A stretch of 64,000 nt of DNA from CAWJPW01 sp963844845 (GTDB lineage: Bacteria; Acidobacteriota; Thermoanaerobaculia; Thermoanaerobaculales; Sulfomarinibacteraceae), in contig CAWJPW010000008.1 of the NCBI GenBank assembly GCA_963844845.1, positions 682,001-746,000 of the forward strand, read 5' to 3'. The position numbers and the translations under genes are program-made. Of this stretch, positions 45,624 to 54,081 are shown in pieces. The notes beneath the pieces were generated by a model, which saw nothing but the letters and a program-made list of their open reading frames with translations, was not told the origin of the DNA and made no database searches. Each line of letters starts with the position of its first letter. Positions within the stretch are counted from its first letter, which is position 1.

Positions 45624-45937
45624 TCGTCATCCTGCACCACGAGGAGGTGCTCGACGACATCCTCGCGCAGCTCGTCGAGCTGGAGCTACCCGACGCCGTC
45701 GTCATCGACAGCCGGTCGGGCCTGGAGCTTCTCGAGCGGGACCTGCCGCTCTTCGCCGGTCTCCGTGCCCTGGTTCCCGGCGGTATCGACTTCTGCCGCA
45801 CCGTGCTGTGCCTGGTGGACGACGACCTGGCCCACAGCGCGTTGGCCGCCGTGGCGGGTCTCGGGCTGCCACCGGCCGAGGGAGAGCCCCTGAACACTGC
45901 CATGCTTCTGCCGGTCGTCGGCTACCGACACTTCTGA
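45611..45937 (+). CDS. PII-like small protein, uncharacterised
   Basis: 108 aa. Predicted order strand-helix-strand, then strand-helix: LLIVILHHEEVLDDILAQL, AVVIDSRSG, FCRTVLCLVDDDLAHSALAAVAG, ending in LNTAMLLPVVGYRHF. This ferredoxin-like order and the short first strand resemble PII-like regulators, but no nucleotide-binding motif is certain. GTG 45611 lies inside the EIIA 3' end (13-base overlap), so translation is coupled. A regulatory subunit for the antiporters is an inference from context. Confidence 0.65.
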   Translation: MQLLIVILHHEEVLDDILAQLVELELPDAVVIDSRSGLELLERDLPLFAGLRALVPGGIDFCRTVLCLVDDDLAHSALAAVAGLGLPPAEGEPLNTAMLLPVVGYRHF

Positions 45938-45943
45938 CGGCGC

Positions 45944-47131
45944 ATGTTGCGCGGGACCCTCGCCTTCGTGGTCCTGGTGGCGTTCGCTCTCGTCGGGTGG
46001 GAGGTCCGCCGCTGGCTCGCCCGGCGGGGGGTGGCCGCGCCGGGTCTCGAGGGCCTCTCCTTCGTTGTCGTCGGCGTGATCATGGGCCCCGCCGCGGTGG
46101 GTATTTTCGCCGCCGATGTCTTCCTCCAGCTCCGAGCAGTGGTGCTCCTCGGCCTCGCCTGGATCGGTCTGCTGGTGGGTCTGCAGGTGGATCTCAACGT
46201 GATCCGGAGGCTCAGTCCGTGGCATCGCCACGTCGGGCTCGCACTACCCCTCCTGCCCGGTGCGGCGGTCGGTGGATCCGCCCTCCTGCTCGGCGCCGAC
46301 CCCTTTCTGGCCGCGGCGGCGGCCGCCTTTGCCATGGTCTCGAGCCCCGGTCCGCTGGCGGCCCTGGCGCGCTCGGTGCGGCCCCGCGACCGCTCGGCAC
46401 AGCGCCTTCTGCGCCTGGTGATGTCGTTCTCCAGCCTGCCCGCCATTGTGACCTTCGGGCTCGCGGTCCTGATCCTCGGCCCGCCGCCGCCGCTGGGAGC
46501 CGGCGCCACCGGCCGGCTCCAGGCAGTCGCCGTCACCGTCGGCCTCGGCATCCTCCTGGGCTACGCCGCCATCGTGCTGCTCCGCGGCGAGCGTGAGGGA
46601 ACCAACATCCTCACGGTGCTCGCGGGCATCATGGCCATGCTGGCCGGTGCGGCGGCGCTGGTGGGCTCCGACCCGCTGCTTTTGGCGACCCTGGCGGGGA
46701 CCGTGGTGATGGGCCGCTGCGCCTTCCCGCACCGCATTCTGCAGGCCGCCCACGGGCTCGAGACACCCATGCTGGTGGCCCTGCTGGTGCTGGTGGGCGC
46801 CGCGTGGCAGTGGTCGGGGATGTCGTGGTCGGCGCTGGCGGTGGTGACCGTGGTGCGGGCGGGCGGGGCTCTCGTCGCCGGCGCTCTCCTGGCGCGCGTC
46901 GCCGCCCGGCACGGTGTCCGCCTGCACTCCCCCCGTATCGGTCTCGGCCTGCTGCCGCAGGGGCCGGTGGCGGTGGGCGTGCTGGCCGGTTTTCTCTCGC
47001 ACCGCCCGCTCCCCCCCGGGGTCCTCAGCGCCGTGCTGCTGGGGCTGGTGGTGAATGAGCTGGCAGGGCATGTGTGGAGCCGGCGGACGCTCATGGGTGT
47101 GGCCAGACCGTTGACCCAGGTGACACCGTGA
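45944..47131 (+). CDS. Cation:proton antiporter (CPA2-like), first of two
   Basis: 395 aa with about 11-12 hydrophobic helices and no soluble domain. Small-residue-rich helices, LLVGLQVDLNVI and FAMVSSPGPLAALAR resemble Kef/Nhap-type exchangers. A conserved helix-breaking position carries SSPGP rather than the more usual acidic pair, so ion specificity is uncertain. ATG 45944 is 6 bases after the PII-like gene; the stop overlaps the next antiporter (GTGA). Confidence 0.8.
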   Translation: MLRGTLAFVVLVAFALVGWEVRRWLARRGVAAPGLEGLSFVVVGVIMGPAAVGIFAADVFLQLRAVVLLGLAWIGLLVGLQVDLNVIRRLSPWHRHVGLALPLLPGAAVGGSALLLGADPFLAAAAAAFAMVSSPGPLAALARSVRPRDRSAQRLLRLVMSFSSLPAIVTFGLAVLILGPPPPLGAGATGRLQAVAVTVGLGILLGYAAIVLLRGEREGTNILTVLAGIMAMLAGAAALVGSDPLLLATLAGTVVMGRCAFPHRILQAAHGLETPMLVALLVLVGAAWQWSGMSWSALAVVTVVRAGGALVAGALLARVAARHGVRLHSPRIGLGLLPQGPVAVGVLAGFLSHRPLPPGVLSAVLLGLVVNELAGHVWSRRTLMGVARPLTQVTP

Positions 47132-48450
47132 GGTGGGCGTTCTTCGCCCTGCTCGCCGGTGCCGGCTGGACCTTGCGACAGCTGGTCGACCCCACCGCGC
47201 TCGATCCCGCGGTCTCGGCGCTGCTCGCCTTCGGCGCCCTGGTGGTGGGTGGCGAGCTGGCCGGCGATCTGGTGGCCCGCTACCGCCTGCCGCGCATCAC
47301 CGGCTACCTGCTCATGGGCATGCTGCTGGGCCCGTTTGTGGTCGGCGTGGTCTCCACCCCCGACCTCGGCGAGCTCCGCCTGTTCGAGGAGCTTGCCCTG
47401 GGCCTCATCGCGCTCACTGCCGGTGGTGAGTTTCGGGTCGAGGCGCTGGCGCGAGATTGGCGACTGCTGCTGAGCATTACCCTCAGCCACGCCGTGCTGC
47501 TTCTCCTGGGCATGGCCGGCGCGGTGTGGCTGCTCCTGAGTTGGTTCCCACTCCTGGGGCCACTTGGCCGCGGCGAGGCGCTGGCGGCGGCTGCGCTGCT
47601 GGGCGTCATCGCGGTGGCCAAGTCGCCAGCCACGACCATCGCCGTGATCACCGAGACCCGCGCCCGCGGGCCGTTGGTGGATGCGGTGCTCGGCGTGACG
47701 ATCCTCAAGGACCTGGTGATCATCCTGCTCTTCACCTGGGTGGAGGGGTTGGCGCACTCCTGGGTGGGCGGTGTGACGGTGGACCTGGCAGTCATACGCG
47801 GCCTCGTCGCCCAGGTGCTCATCTCTCTGGCGGTGGGTGTGGTGCTGGGGGTGGCGTTGGGGTTCTACCTCAGCCGCTTCGGTCGGCACCCGGAGCTGGT
47901 CGTGCTGGGTCTCGTGCTGGTGGCCGCGGAGCTGGCCCGGGGCGTTGGCCTGGAGCACCTCCTCCTGTGCATGGCGGCGGGCTTCGCCGGCCGCAACCTC
48001 TTTCCTCGCGCCGCCGTCCCCTTCCTGGCAGCCCTGGAGCGATCGTCTCCACCGGTCTACGTGGTGTTCTTCGCACTCGTCGGCGCCGGCCTCGACCTCG
48101 CCGTCTTCGCCCGGGTGTGGCGCGTCGCCCTGCTCGTGGTGGGACTGCGGCTGGTCCTGGTGTGGCTGCTCACGGCCACCGCCGCGGCCGCCGCCGGCGG
48201 CGCGCCGGAGGTCCGGCGCTGGGCTTGGATGGGCTTCGTCGCCCAGGCCGGCTTCTCGCTCGGTCTCGCCGCCAGGTTGGCGCGGGGTTTCCCGGGGCTG
48301 GGGAACGCGTTGGCGGCGGTGGTGGTGGGGGGCGTCGTGATCAACCAGCTCCTGGGTCCGGTGCTGTGGCGCCACGCCCTGGTGGCGGCGGGCGAGGCCG
48401 GCGCGGGCAAAGGGAGGGGGGCGGAAGCCCAGGCTCCCGCCCCCCTGTGA
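47128..48450 (+). CDS. Cation:proton antiporter (CPA2-like), second of two
   Basis: 440 aa with about 12 hydrophobic helices. YRLPRITGYLLMGMLLGP is the typical first conserved block, AVAKSPATTIAVITE and GVTILKDLVIILLF the core helices (the latter with a conserved Lys-Asp), and FFALVGAGLDLAVF a late one. It matches the KefB/YbaL group better than its upstream neighbour does. No RCK domain is fused, so regulation may come from the EIIA/PII-like genes. GTG start overlaps the previous stop. The pair may act as a heterodimer. Confidence 0.85.
   Translation: MRWAFFALLAGAGWTLRQLVDPTALDPAVSALLAFGALVVGGELAGDLVARYRLPRITGYLLMGMLLGPFVVGVVSTPDLGELRLFEELALGLIALTAGGEFRVEALARDWRLLLSITLSHAVLLLLGMAGAVWLLLSWFPLLGPLGRGEALAAAALLGVIAVAKSPATTIAVITETRARGPLVDAVLGVTILKDLVIILLFTWVEGLAHSWVGGVTVDLAVIRGLVAQVLISLAVGVVLGVALGFYLSRFGRHPELVVLGLVLVAAELARGVGLEHLLLCMAAGFAGRNLFPRAAVPFLAALERSSPPVYVVFFALVGAGLDLAVFARVWRVALLVVGLRLVLVWLLTATAAAAAGGAPEVRRWAWMGFVAQAGFSLGLAARLARGFPGLGNALAAVVVGGVVINQLLGPVLWRHALVAAGEAGAGKGRGAEAQAPAPL
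48416..48445. terminator. GC hairpin between convergent genes
   Basis: GGGGGGCGG pairs with CCGCCCCCC (9 bp) with a further short inner stem. It covers the last codons of the antiporter gene and precedes the 3' end of the secreted-protein gene on the other strand, where TCCCTTT follows it. Probably bidirectional. Confidence 0.45.
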
Positions 48451-48466
48451 AGCCGACCGGATCGGT

Positions 48467-49645
48467 CTAGTTGAGCGTCAAGAGGGTGTGGCCGGCGTAG
48501 AAGTCCGTGGTGGTCATGTCACCAGCACACTCGCCGAAGGCTCCGCCGGTCACGTTGAGGTCGAGGGTGCCGATGATCGAGTCCTCCGTGAGCTGGCCGA
48601 TGAAGTGGAAGCTCAGGACGAAGCCGCTCTGGTAGGTGACCTGGAAGGTGCCGTCGAAGTTGCCGGAGCTGTCGATGGCGATGGGGGTGTCAAGCTCGGC
48701 GCCGTACCCGAAGACGTTGCCGCAGTTCATCCCCCCGTCATCCGGGCTGAAGAGGGTGAGCGCTCCCTGGATCAGGTCGATCTGCAGCCCGCTGCCGGTG
48801 TCCATGACGTCGATGAGGAGCCCCCCCTGGTAGGTGTAGTCCACGTAGCCCGTGTAGAGGCCGGGCCCGCCGACGGTGCCGCCACTGCCGCCCGAGCCGC
48901 ACTCCCACCAGGACTGCAGGGTGAGGGCGTCGCCCGAGCCGTTATTGACCCGCGACGCGCCGGCCACCACCGCGCCGGAGTTCACCGTGACGCGGAGGGT
49001 GGCGTAGGAGAAGCTGCCGGAGCCAAGGTCGGTGATGTTGGGCAGGATGGGCTCCCATGCCTTCAGCGTGTAGTTGCGCGACGCGAAGGTGTTGCCCGAG
49101 GCGTCGAGCAGGCTCACCGTCACCGAGGAGCCCGCGCCGGAGACGTCCATCACGTAGAAGTTGGTGCGGTAGGTCTCGTTGGAGGCGAGGCCCACTGCGT
49201 CGGTGGCGCTGCCCGCCGCAATCGCGGCCGTGACGGGGATCCCCTCGAAGCCCTGGCCGAACTCGGTGCCCCCGGCCTGGTTGAGGATGGCCGCGTTGAC
49301 CACCACCTTCTCGTCGGAGACGATGCGGAAGGCGCCGCCGCCGGAGGCGGCGAAGGTGTCACCGATGGCGTCGGCGAGGACCATCGTCTGGCCCTGGGGC
49401 ACCGTGAACGCGGCGCTGGCAGGGCTGGGATTGGCCTGGTTGCGGACCAGCCAGTACACGGTGACGCTGGCGTCGCTGGTGCCGGGGTTGAAGATGTAGA
49501 CGGTGGTGAGCCACTGCGAGCCACCGGTGCCGGAGCCCTGGTAGCCCGCCGGCACCACGACGTCAGTACCAGGGTTGATGGCCAGGACGGGGGTGGCGAG
49601 GGCCACCATCAGGCCCAGTAGCAGAATCACACGCGAAGCTCTCAT
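48467..49645 (-). CDS. Secreted beta-rich protein of unknown function
   Basis: 392 aa. Signal peptide residues 1-22 (VILLLGLMVALATPVLA). The N-terminal module (INPGTDVVVPAGYQGSG, QWLTTVYIFNPG, VYWLVRNQANPSPASAAF) is an Ig-like surface module that I associate with Acidobacteriota exoproteins. A Gly/Ser-rich hinge near residue 255 leads to a second beta-rich domain (residues 265-392) with several cysteines. ATG 49645 follows GAGGAGG. A TATACT box at 49776-49781 (minus strand) may be its -10. Confidence 0.75.
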   Translation of the reverse strand: MRASRVILLLGLMVALATPVLAINPGTDVVVPAGYQGSGTGGSQWLTTVYIFNPGTSDASVTVYWLVRNQANPSPASAAFTVPQGQTMVLADAIGDTFAASGGGAFRIVSDEKVVVNAAILNQAGGTEFGQGFEGIPVTAAIAAGSATDAVGLASNETYRTNFYVMDVSGAGSSVTVSLLDASGNTFASRNYTLKAWEPILPNITDLGSGSFSYATLRVTVNSGAVVAGASRVNNGSGDALTLQSWWECGSGGSGGTVGGPGLYTGYVDYTYQGGLLIDVMDTGSGLQIDLIQGALTLFSPDDGGMNCGNVFGYGAELDTPIAIDSSGNFDGTFQVTYQSGFVLSFHFIGQLTEDSIIGTLDLNVTGGAFGECAGDMTTTDFYAGHTLLTLN

Positions 49646-49843
49646 GGGTTCCTCCTCAAGTGGGTTGAATTCAGCCGCAACCGGCAGTCGGTTCCCGTCG
49701 GGCCCCACCCTGACGGGGCCACTCCGGCACGGCGGTGTTGATTCCGGGTTCGTCGCCTCATTGAGCTGGCTTATCAGTATAGAGCATCAAGCCGACCAAT
49801 CCAACGGGGCCTGCGGGTCGGGGGGATGCCGTAGAATGTCGCG

Positions 49844-51415
49844 ATGGCCTATCAGGTGTTGGCCCGAAGCTGGCGCCCGCAGCGTTTCGCCGATCTCATC
49901 GGCCAGGATGCCGTGGTGCGCACCCTGCAAAACGCCCTGACCGCGGGCACCCTGGGGCAGGCCTACCTCTTCTCGGGCCTGCGCGGCGTGGGCAAGACGA
50001 CTGCCGCCCGCCTGCTCGCCAAGGCGGTGAACTGCGAGACCGGACCCACCGCGGAGCCGTGTGGCGAGTGCCTTTCGTGTCGGGACGTCACCGCCGGCGC
50101 CAGCCTCGATGTGGTCGAGCTGGACGCCGCCACCCACACCGGCGTGGACGACGTGCGCGAGCTCCAGGAGCTGCTGCGCTACCGACCGGTGCGCGACCGC
50201 TACCGGGTGCTCATCGTGGACGAGGTCCACATGCTCTCCAAGTCGGCATTCAACGCGCTGCTCAAGACCATCGAGGAGCCGCCGCCATACATCCTCTGGA
50301 TCTTCGCCACAACCGAGCGCCACAAGGTCCCCGCCACCATCCTCTCGCGCTGCCAGCAGCTGGAGTTCCGCCCGGTGAGCACGCCCCAGATCGCGGCGCA
50401 CCTGGGCGCCATCGCCGAGCGCGAGGCGTTCGTGCTCAGCGCCGAGGCGGCGGCCGCGGTGGCGCGGGCCGCCGCGGGGAGCGTGCGTGACGCCCTCTCC
50501 CTGGTCGATCAGCTGCGCGCGTTCAGCGGTGACGCGGTGGACGAGGCGGCGGTGTCGGCTCTGCTGGGGGTGCCTCCGTTCGAGCGCACGGTGGAGCTGG
50601 TGACCGCGCTGGCCGCCGGCCAGGCGGGTGACGCCGTGCAGCGACTGCAGGCCGAGCTCGAGGCCGGGCATGACGCCACCGTGCTGTACGAGGAGGTGGG
50701 CCGGGTGCTGCGGCTGCTGGTTCACCACGCCATCGCCCCTACCCTCGATGCCGGCCTCTCGGCGGACCACCGCGAGCTCCTCGCCGGCCCCGCCAAGGGG
50801 GTGGGAGCCACCGGGCTGATCCGCATGCTCGGCCTGTGGCTGGAGCAGGAGGGGCTTATGAGAGAGGCGGCGAACCGCGAGCTTGCGCTTGAGGTCGCCT
50901 GCCTGCGGCTGTCACGCTGGCCGGCGGTGCAGCAGGTGGAGTCGCTGCTCGAGGCGGGAGGCGGGAGCACGCCCCCAAAGGCTCCGGCCGGCGGTGGTCG
51001 CCGGCCGGCGGGAGCCGCAGGCGGCGGCGTGCAGACGGCACCGGCGGACCCCGGCACGCCGGGCGAGCGCCTCGCCGCGGCCCTGTGGGACGGCCGCCCG
51101 CGGCTGGCTGCGGCGGTGGAGGGTGCGCGCGTCGCAGTGGCTGAGGGGTGCGCCGAGCTGGTCTTTCCGGCTGCCGCCCGGCGCCTGGCGGATGTCGCCC
51201 GCACACCGGACCTCCTCGGCGCCCTTCGGGCCGCCTGCCGGGATCTCTTCCCGGGAGTGAGCGAGGTCATCGTGACCGTGGAGGGCGAGACGGCCGGCGA
51301 GGCAGACGGCCTGGCGGCGACGGCGGCCGCCGATCCGGGTGTACGCGCCGTCCTCCAGGTGCTGGGGGGTGAGCTGACCGGGGTGAAGCCCGCCGATGGC
51401 GAGGCGGTCTCGTGA
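49844..51415 (+). CDS. dnaX: DNA polymerase III subunit gamma/tau
   Basis: Clamp-loader ATPase. 523 aa. Walker A in GLRGVGKTTAARLL (about residues 44-57), zinc module CETG..CGECLSC, Walker B in VLIVDEVHMLS, sensor-1 ATTERHKV, arginine finger in SRCQQLEF. The C-terminal tau region is short and rich in Gly and Ala. No slippage heptamer of A was seen, so a single tau-like product is expected. recR follows 10 bases later; the usual ybaB between them is missing. Confidence 0.95.
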   Translation: MAYQVLARSWRPQRFADLIGQDAVVRTLQNALTAGTLGQAYLFSGLRGVGKTTAARLLAKAVNCETGPTAEPCGECLSCRDVTAGASLDVVELDAATHTGVDDVRELQELLRYRPVRDRYRVLIVDEVHMLSKSAFNALLKTIEEPPPYILWIFATTERHKVPATILSRCQQLEFRPVSTPQIAAHLGAIAEREAFVLSAEAAAAVARAAAGSVRDALSLVDQLRAFSGDAVDEAAVSALLGVPPFERTVELVTALAAGQAGDAVQRLQAELEAGHDATVLYEEVGRVLRLLVHHAIAPTLDAGLSADHRELLAGPAKGVGATGLIRMLGLWLEQEGLMREAANRELALEVACLRLSRWPAVQQVESLLEAGGGSTPPKAPAGGGRRPAGAAGGGVQTAPADPGTPGERLAAALWDGRPRLAAAVEGARVAVAEGCAELVFPAAARRLADVARTPDLLGALRAACRDLFPGVSEVIVTVEGETAGEADGLAATAAADPGVRAVLQVLGGELTGVKPADGEAVS

Positions 51416-51425
51416 GGAGCGCCTG

Positions 51426-52025
51426 ATGGACCTCCGCCCCCCGGCGGTACGCGAGCTGCTCGGCCACCTGGAACGTCTGCCCGGTGTCGGGCCGCGCTCG
51501 GCTCGGCGCCTGGTGGAGCACCTGCTCACCGTGTCCGCCGAGGAGGTGGCGGGCCTCGCCGGGGTCCTCGCGACCCTGCGCCAACGGGTGCGACTGTGCT
51601 CCCTGTGCGCGCTGCTCACCGAGAGCGACCCCTGCCCGGTGTGTCGTGATCCCGGGCGCGACCGCGCCACCGTTCTCGTGGTGGAGGAGCCTACAACCGC
51701 CTGGACGATCGAGGCCACGGGCGAGTACCACGGGCTCTACCATGCCCTCCTCGGTCACCTGTCGCCGCTGCACGGCGTGGGCCCCGAGCAGCTCACCGTT
51801 GCGGCGTTGTTGGAGAGGGCGGCGGGCGGCGAGGTGTGCGAGGTCATCCTCGCCACGGATCCCACCGTGGAGGGCGAGACCACGGCCCTGTACATCGCCC
51901 GCCGGCTCGAGCCGCTCGGGGTGGCGGTGAGCCGTCCCGCCTCGGGGATCCCGGTGGGCGGCGAGCTGGCGGCGGTGGACCAGGCCACGCTCGCCCAGGC
52001 CCTCCAGCTTCGACGGAAGGTGTAA
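51426..52025 (+). CDS. recR: Recombination mediator RecR
   Basis: 199 aa. N-terminal helix-hairpin-helix (LERLPGVGPRSARRLVEHLL), zinc finger CSLC...CPVC, and Toprim domain with VVEEP and ILATDPTVEGETTALYI. Loads RecA with RecF/RecO at gaps. ATG 51426 follows GAGGAG; an upstream in-frame start at 51396 overlaps dnaX and adds nothing. Confidence 0.96.
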   Translation: MDLRPPAVRELLGHLERLPGVGPRSARRLVEHLLTVSAEEVAGLAGVLATLRQRVRLCSLCALLTESDPCPVCRDPGRDRATVLVVEEPTTAWTIEATGEYHGLYHALLGHLSPLHGVGPEQLTVAALLERAAGGEVCEVILATDPTVEGETTALYIARRLEPLGVAVSRPASGIPVGGELAAVDQATLAQALQLRRKV

Positions 52026-52092
52026 ACTCGCTGTTGCCCTTTCTCACGGATATGTGTTAGAAAGGCAACGCTCATGAGGGGGGTTCAGGACG

Positions 52093-52581
52093 GTGGACGC
52101 TAGTCTGGTTATGTACGAAGAAGAGTTCGACAGGATCTCCCACGTCCTCGATCGCCTGCGCGTGGACGCGAGCGCCAAGATCGTGTTCCTGGTCGACAAG
52201 AACGGCCAACAGATCGCCGGGGCGGGGGAGATCGACCTCATCGACACCACGTCACTGGCGTCGCTCACCGCGGGCAACGTGGCCGCCACCGACGGGCTTG
52301 CCAAGCTCATCGGCGAGAAGGAGTTCTCCATCCTCTTCCACGAGGGGAAGAAGGACAACATCCACATCTCCATCGTCGGTCAGCGCCTCATCCTGGTTGT
52401 GATCTTTGACGAGCGCTCGTCGCTGGGCCTGGTTCGCCTGCGGGTGCGGAAGGCCGCCTCCGAGATCGAGCGCATCCTCAGCGTGATGATCGAGAAGGCC
52501 AAGGACTCCGGAACCCAAGAGGTGGCCTCGCCGTTCGCCGAGATCACCGACGAAGACATCGACGCCCTCTTCTCCGAATGA
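52093..52581 (+). CDS. mglB: MglB-like Roadblock/LC7 protein
   Basis: 162 aa. The Roadblock fold covers residues about 8-125 (VLDRLRVDASAKIVFLVDKNGQQIA, SLTAGNVAATDGLAKLIG in pieces), followed by an acidic C-terminal tail. MglB acts as GTPase-activating partner of MglA in cell polarity and gliding. The stop overlaps the mglA ATG (ATGA), the classical gene pair. GTG 52093 is the likely start; ATG 52111 is possible. Confidence 0.88.
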   Translation: MDASLVMYEEEFDRISHVLDRLRVDASAKIVFLVDKNGQQIAGAGEIDLIDTTSLASLTAGNVAATDGLAKLIGEKEFSILFHEGKKDNIHISIVGQRLILVVIFDERSSLGLVRLRVRKAASEIERILSVMIEKAKDSGTQEVASPFAEITDEDIDALFSE

Positions 52582-53162
52582 GCTTCATCAACTACGCAGC
52601 CCGTGAGATCAACGTCAAGATCGTGTACTACGGGCCTGGCCTGTGCGGGAAGACGACCAACCTGCAGTACATCTACGAGAAGTCCAACCCCCAGCAGAAG
52701 GGGAAGCTCATCTCGCTGGCCACCGAGACCGACCGCACCCTATTCTTCGACTTCCTCCCCCTCGATCTTGGCTCGGTTCGCGGCTTCAAGACGCGCTTCC
52801 ACCTCTACACCGTGCCCGGTCAGGTGTTCTACGACGCCAGCCGCAAGCTCATCCTCAAGGGCGTGGACGGCGTGGTCTTCGTCGCCGACTCCCAGGACGC
52901 GCGCATGGACGCCAACGCGGAGTCGCTCCACAACCTCGGGATCAACCTCCACGACAACGGCTTCGAGCTCAAGGGCATCCCCTACGTCCTCCAGTTCAAC
53001 AAGCGCGACCTGCCCACGGCGGTGGGCGTCGACGACATGTACCGCGCTCTCAACTTCAAGGGCGAGCCGACGTTCGAGGCTGTGGCCACACAGGGGATGG
53101 GCGTGTTCGAGACCCTCAAAGCGGTGGCCAAGCAGGTCCTGTACGAGCTGCGCCGGAAGTAG
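52578..53162 (+). CDS. mglA: Ras-like small GTPase MglA
   Basis: 194 aa bacterial small GTPase for polarity and motility. P-loop GPGLCGKTT (residues 19-27), G3-region YTVPGQ with the MglA-type Thr-Val-Pro-Gly-Gln in place of DxxG, guanine-specifying NKRD, and the conserved TETDRTLFFDFLPL effector region. Coupled to mglB. No gliding or pilus genes are nearby in the window, so the downstream process is unknown. Confidence 0.94.
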   Translation: MSFINYAAREINVKIVYYGPGLCGKTTNLQYIYEKSNPQQKGKLISLATETDRTLFFDFLPLDLGSVRGFKTRFHLYTVPGQVFYDASRKLILKGVDGVVFVADSQDARMDANAESLHNLGINLHDNGFELKGIPYVLQFNKRDLPTAVGVDDMYRALNFKGEPTFEAVATQGMGVFETLKAVAKQVLYELRRK

Positions 53163-53170
53163 GGCAACTC

Positions 53171-53344
53171 GTGCGCGGCGGCGCCGGTTTTGCTTCCCTC
53201 GTGCTGGCGGTCAAACGCCTCCCCCTCGAGCATCTCACCGCGGTTGTGACCGTCACCGACGACGGCGGCGCCACCGGTACCGTGCGCTACGACCGCGGCC
53301 AGCTCGCCCCTGCGGTGGCCGAGCCGCAGAAGGGGCTAACATGA
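53171..53344 (+). pseudogene. Remnant of a YvcK/CofD-like gene
   Basis: A 57-codon frame from GTG 53171 reads RGGAGFASLVLAVKRLP and then TAVVTVTDDGGATGTVR, which matches the first 45 residues or so of YvcK (gluconeogenesis factor) proteins, whose motif is GGGTG...VTVADDGGSSGRLR. The remaining roughly 270 residues are missing and the frame ends as ATGA over the glmU-like start. It may still be translated as a short coupled peptide, but the enzyme cannot be complete. Confidence 0.65.
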
Positions 53345-54081
53345 GGTGGGGAGTGGTCGTGCTCGCCGCGGGTAAGGGCACTCGCATGCGCTCCGCCCTG
53401 CCCAAGGTGCTGCACGAGCTCGCCGGTCGGCCGCTGGTGGACCACGTGACAGACCTCGCCACCGCGTTCGCGCGTGCCGCCGACGTGGTGGTGGTGGTGG
53501 GCCACGGCGCCGGCGACGTGGGTGAGCACCTCGCTGGGCGCGGGATGCGGACCGCGGTTCAGGAGCCACAGCTGGGCACCGGCGACGCCGTGCGGGTTGG
53601 CCTCTCCGGCTTCGTCGGCGACGCACCGGACGCGGTGCTAGTGCTCTCGGGCGACGTCCCGTTGCTGCGTCCCGCCACCCTCCGGGCCCTGCGTCAGCGC
53701 CTCGAGACCGGCTCCGCGGCGGTCCTTCTCACCGCGCGCCTCGCCGAGCCCGGCTCCTACGGCCGCATCGTCCGTGGCGCCGGCGCCGGCGCCGGCGTGG
53801 AGGCGATCGTCGAAGCCCGCGACGCTCCGCCCGAGGTGCTCGCCCTCGCCGAGGTCAACGCCGGCGTGTACGCGTTCCGCTTCGAGCCCCTGGCCGGCGC
53901 GCTGCAGCGCCTCGCCCCCGATAACGACCAGGGCGAGCTCTACCTCACCGACGTGGTCGCCCTGCTGCGTGCGGGCGGTCTCGAGGTCACGGCGGTGGTC
54001 CTCGACGACCCTGAGGAGATGCTCGGCGTGAACACCCGCGAAGACCTCGCCCGCCTGGAAGAGATACTCCAGAGGCGGTGA
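53341..54081 (+). CDS. GlmU-like nucleotidyltransferase, single domain
   Basis: 246 aa, matching only the N-terminal pyrophosphorylase half of GlmU: LAAGKGTRMRSALPKVLHEL (nucleotide loop), QLGTGDAV, LSGDVPLL, and VNAGVYAFRF. The left-handed beta-helix acetyltransferase half is absent, so the acetylation step would need another protein. It would make UDP-GlcNAc from UTP and GlcNAc-1-phosphate, fitting glmS 3.6 kb downstream. The gene ends 32 bases before the structured repeat. A single-domain homologue of other specificity remains possible. Confidence 0.82.
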   Translation: MRWGVVVLAAGKGTRMRSALPKVLHELAGRPLVDHVTDLATAFARAADVVVVVGHGAGDVGEHLAGRGMRTAVQEPQLGTGDAVRVGLSGFVGDAPDAVLVLSGDVPLLRPATLRALRQRLETGSAAVLLTARLAEPGSYGRIVRGAGAGAGVEAIVEARDAPPEVLALAEVNAGVYAFRFEPLAGALQRLAPDNDQGELYLTDVVALLRAGGLEVTAVVLDDPEEMLGVNTREDLARLEEILQRR

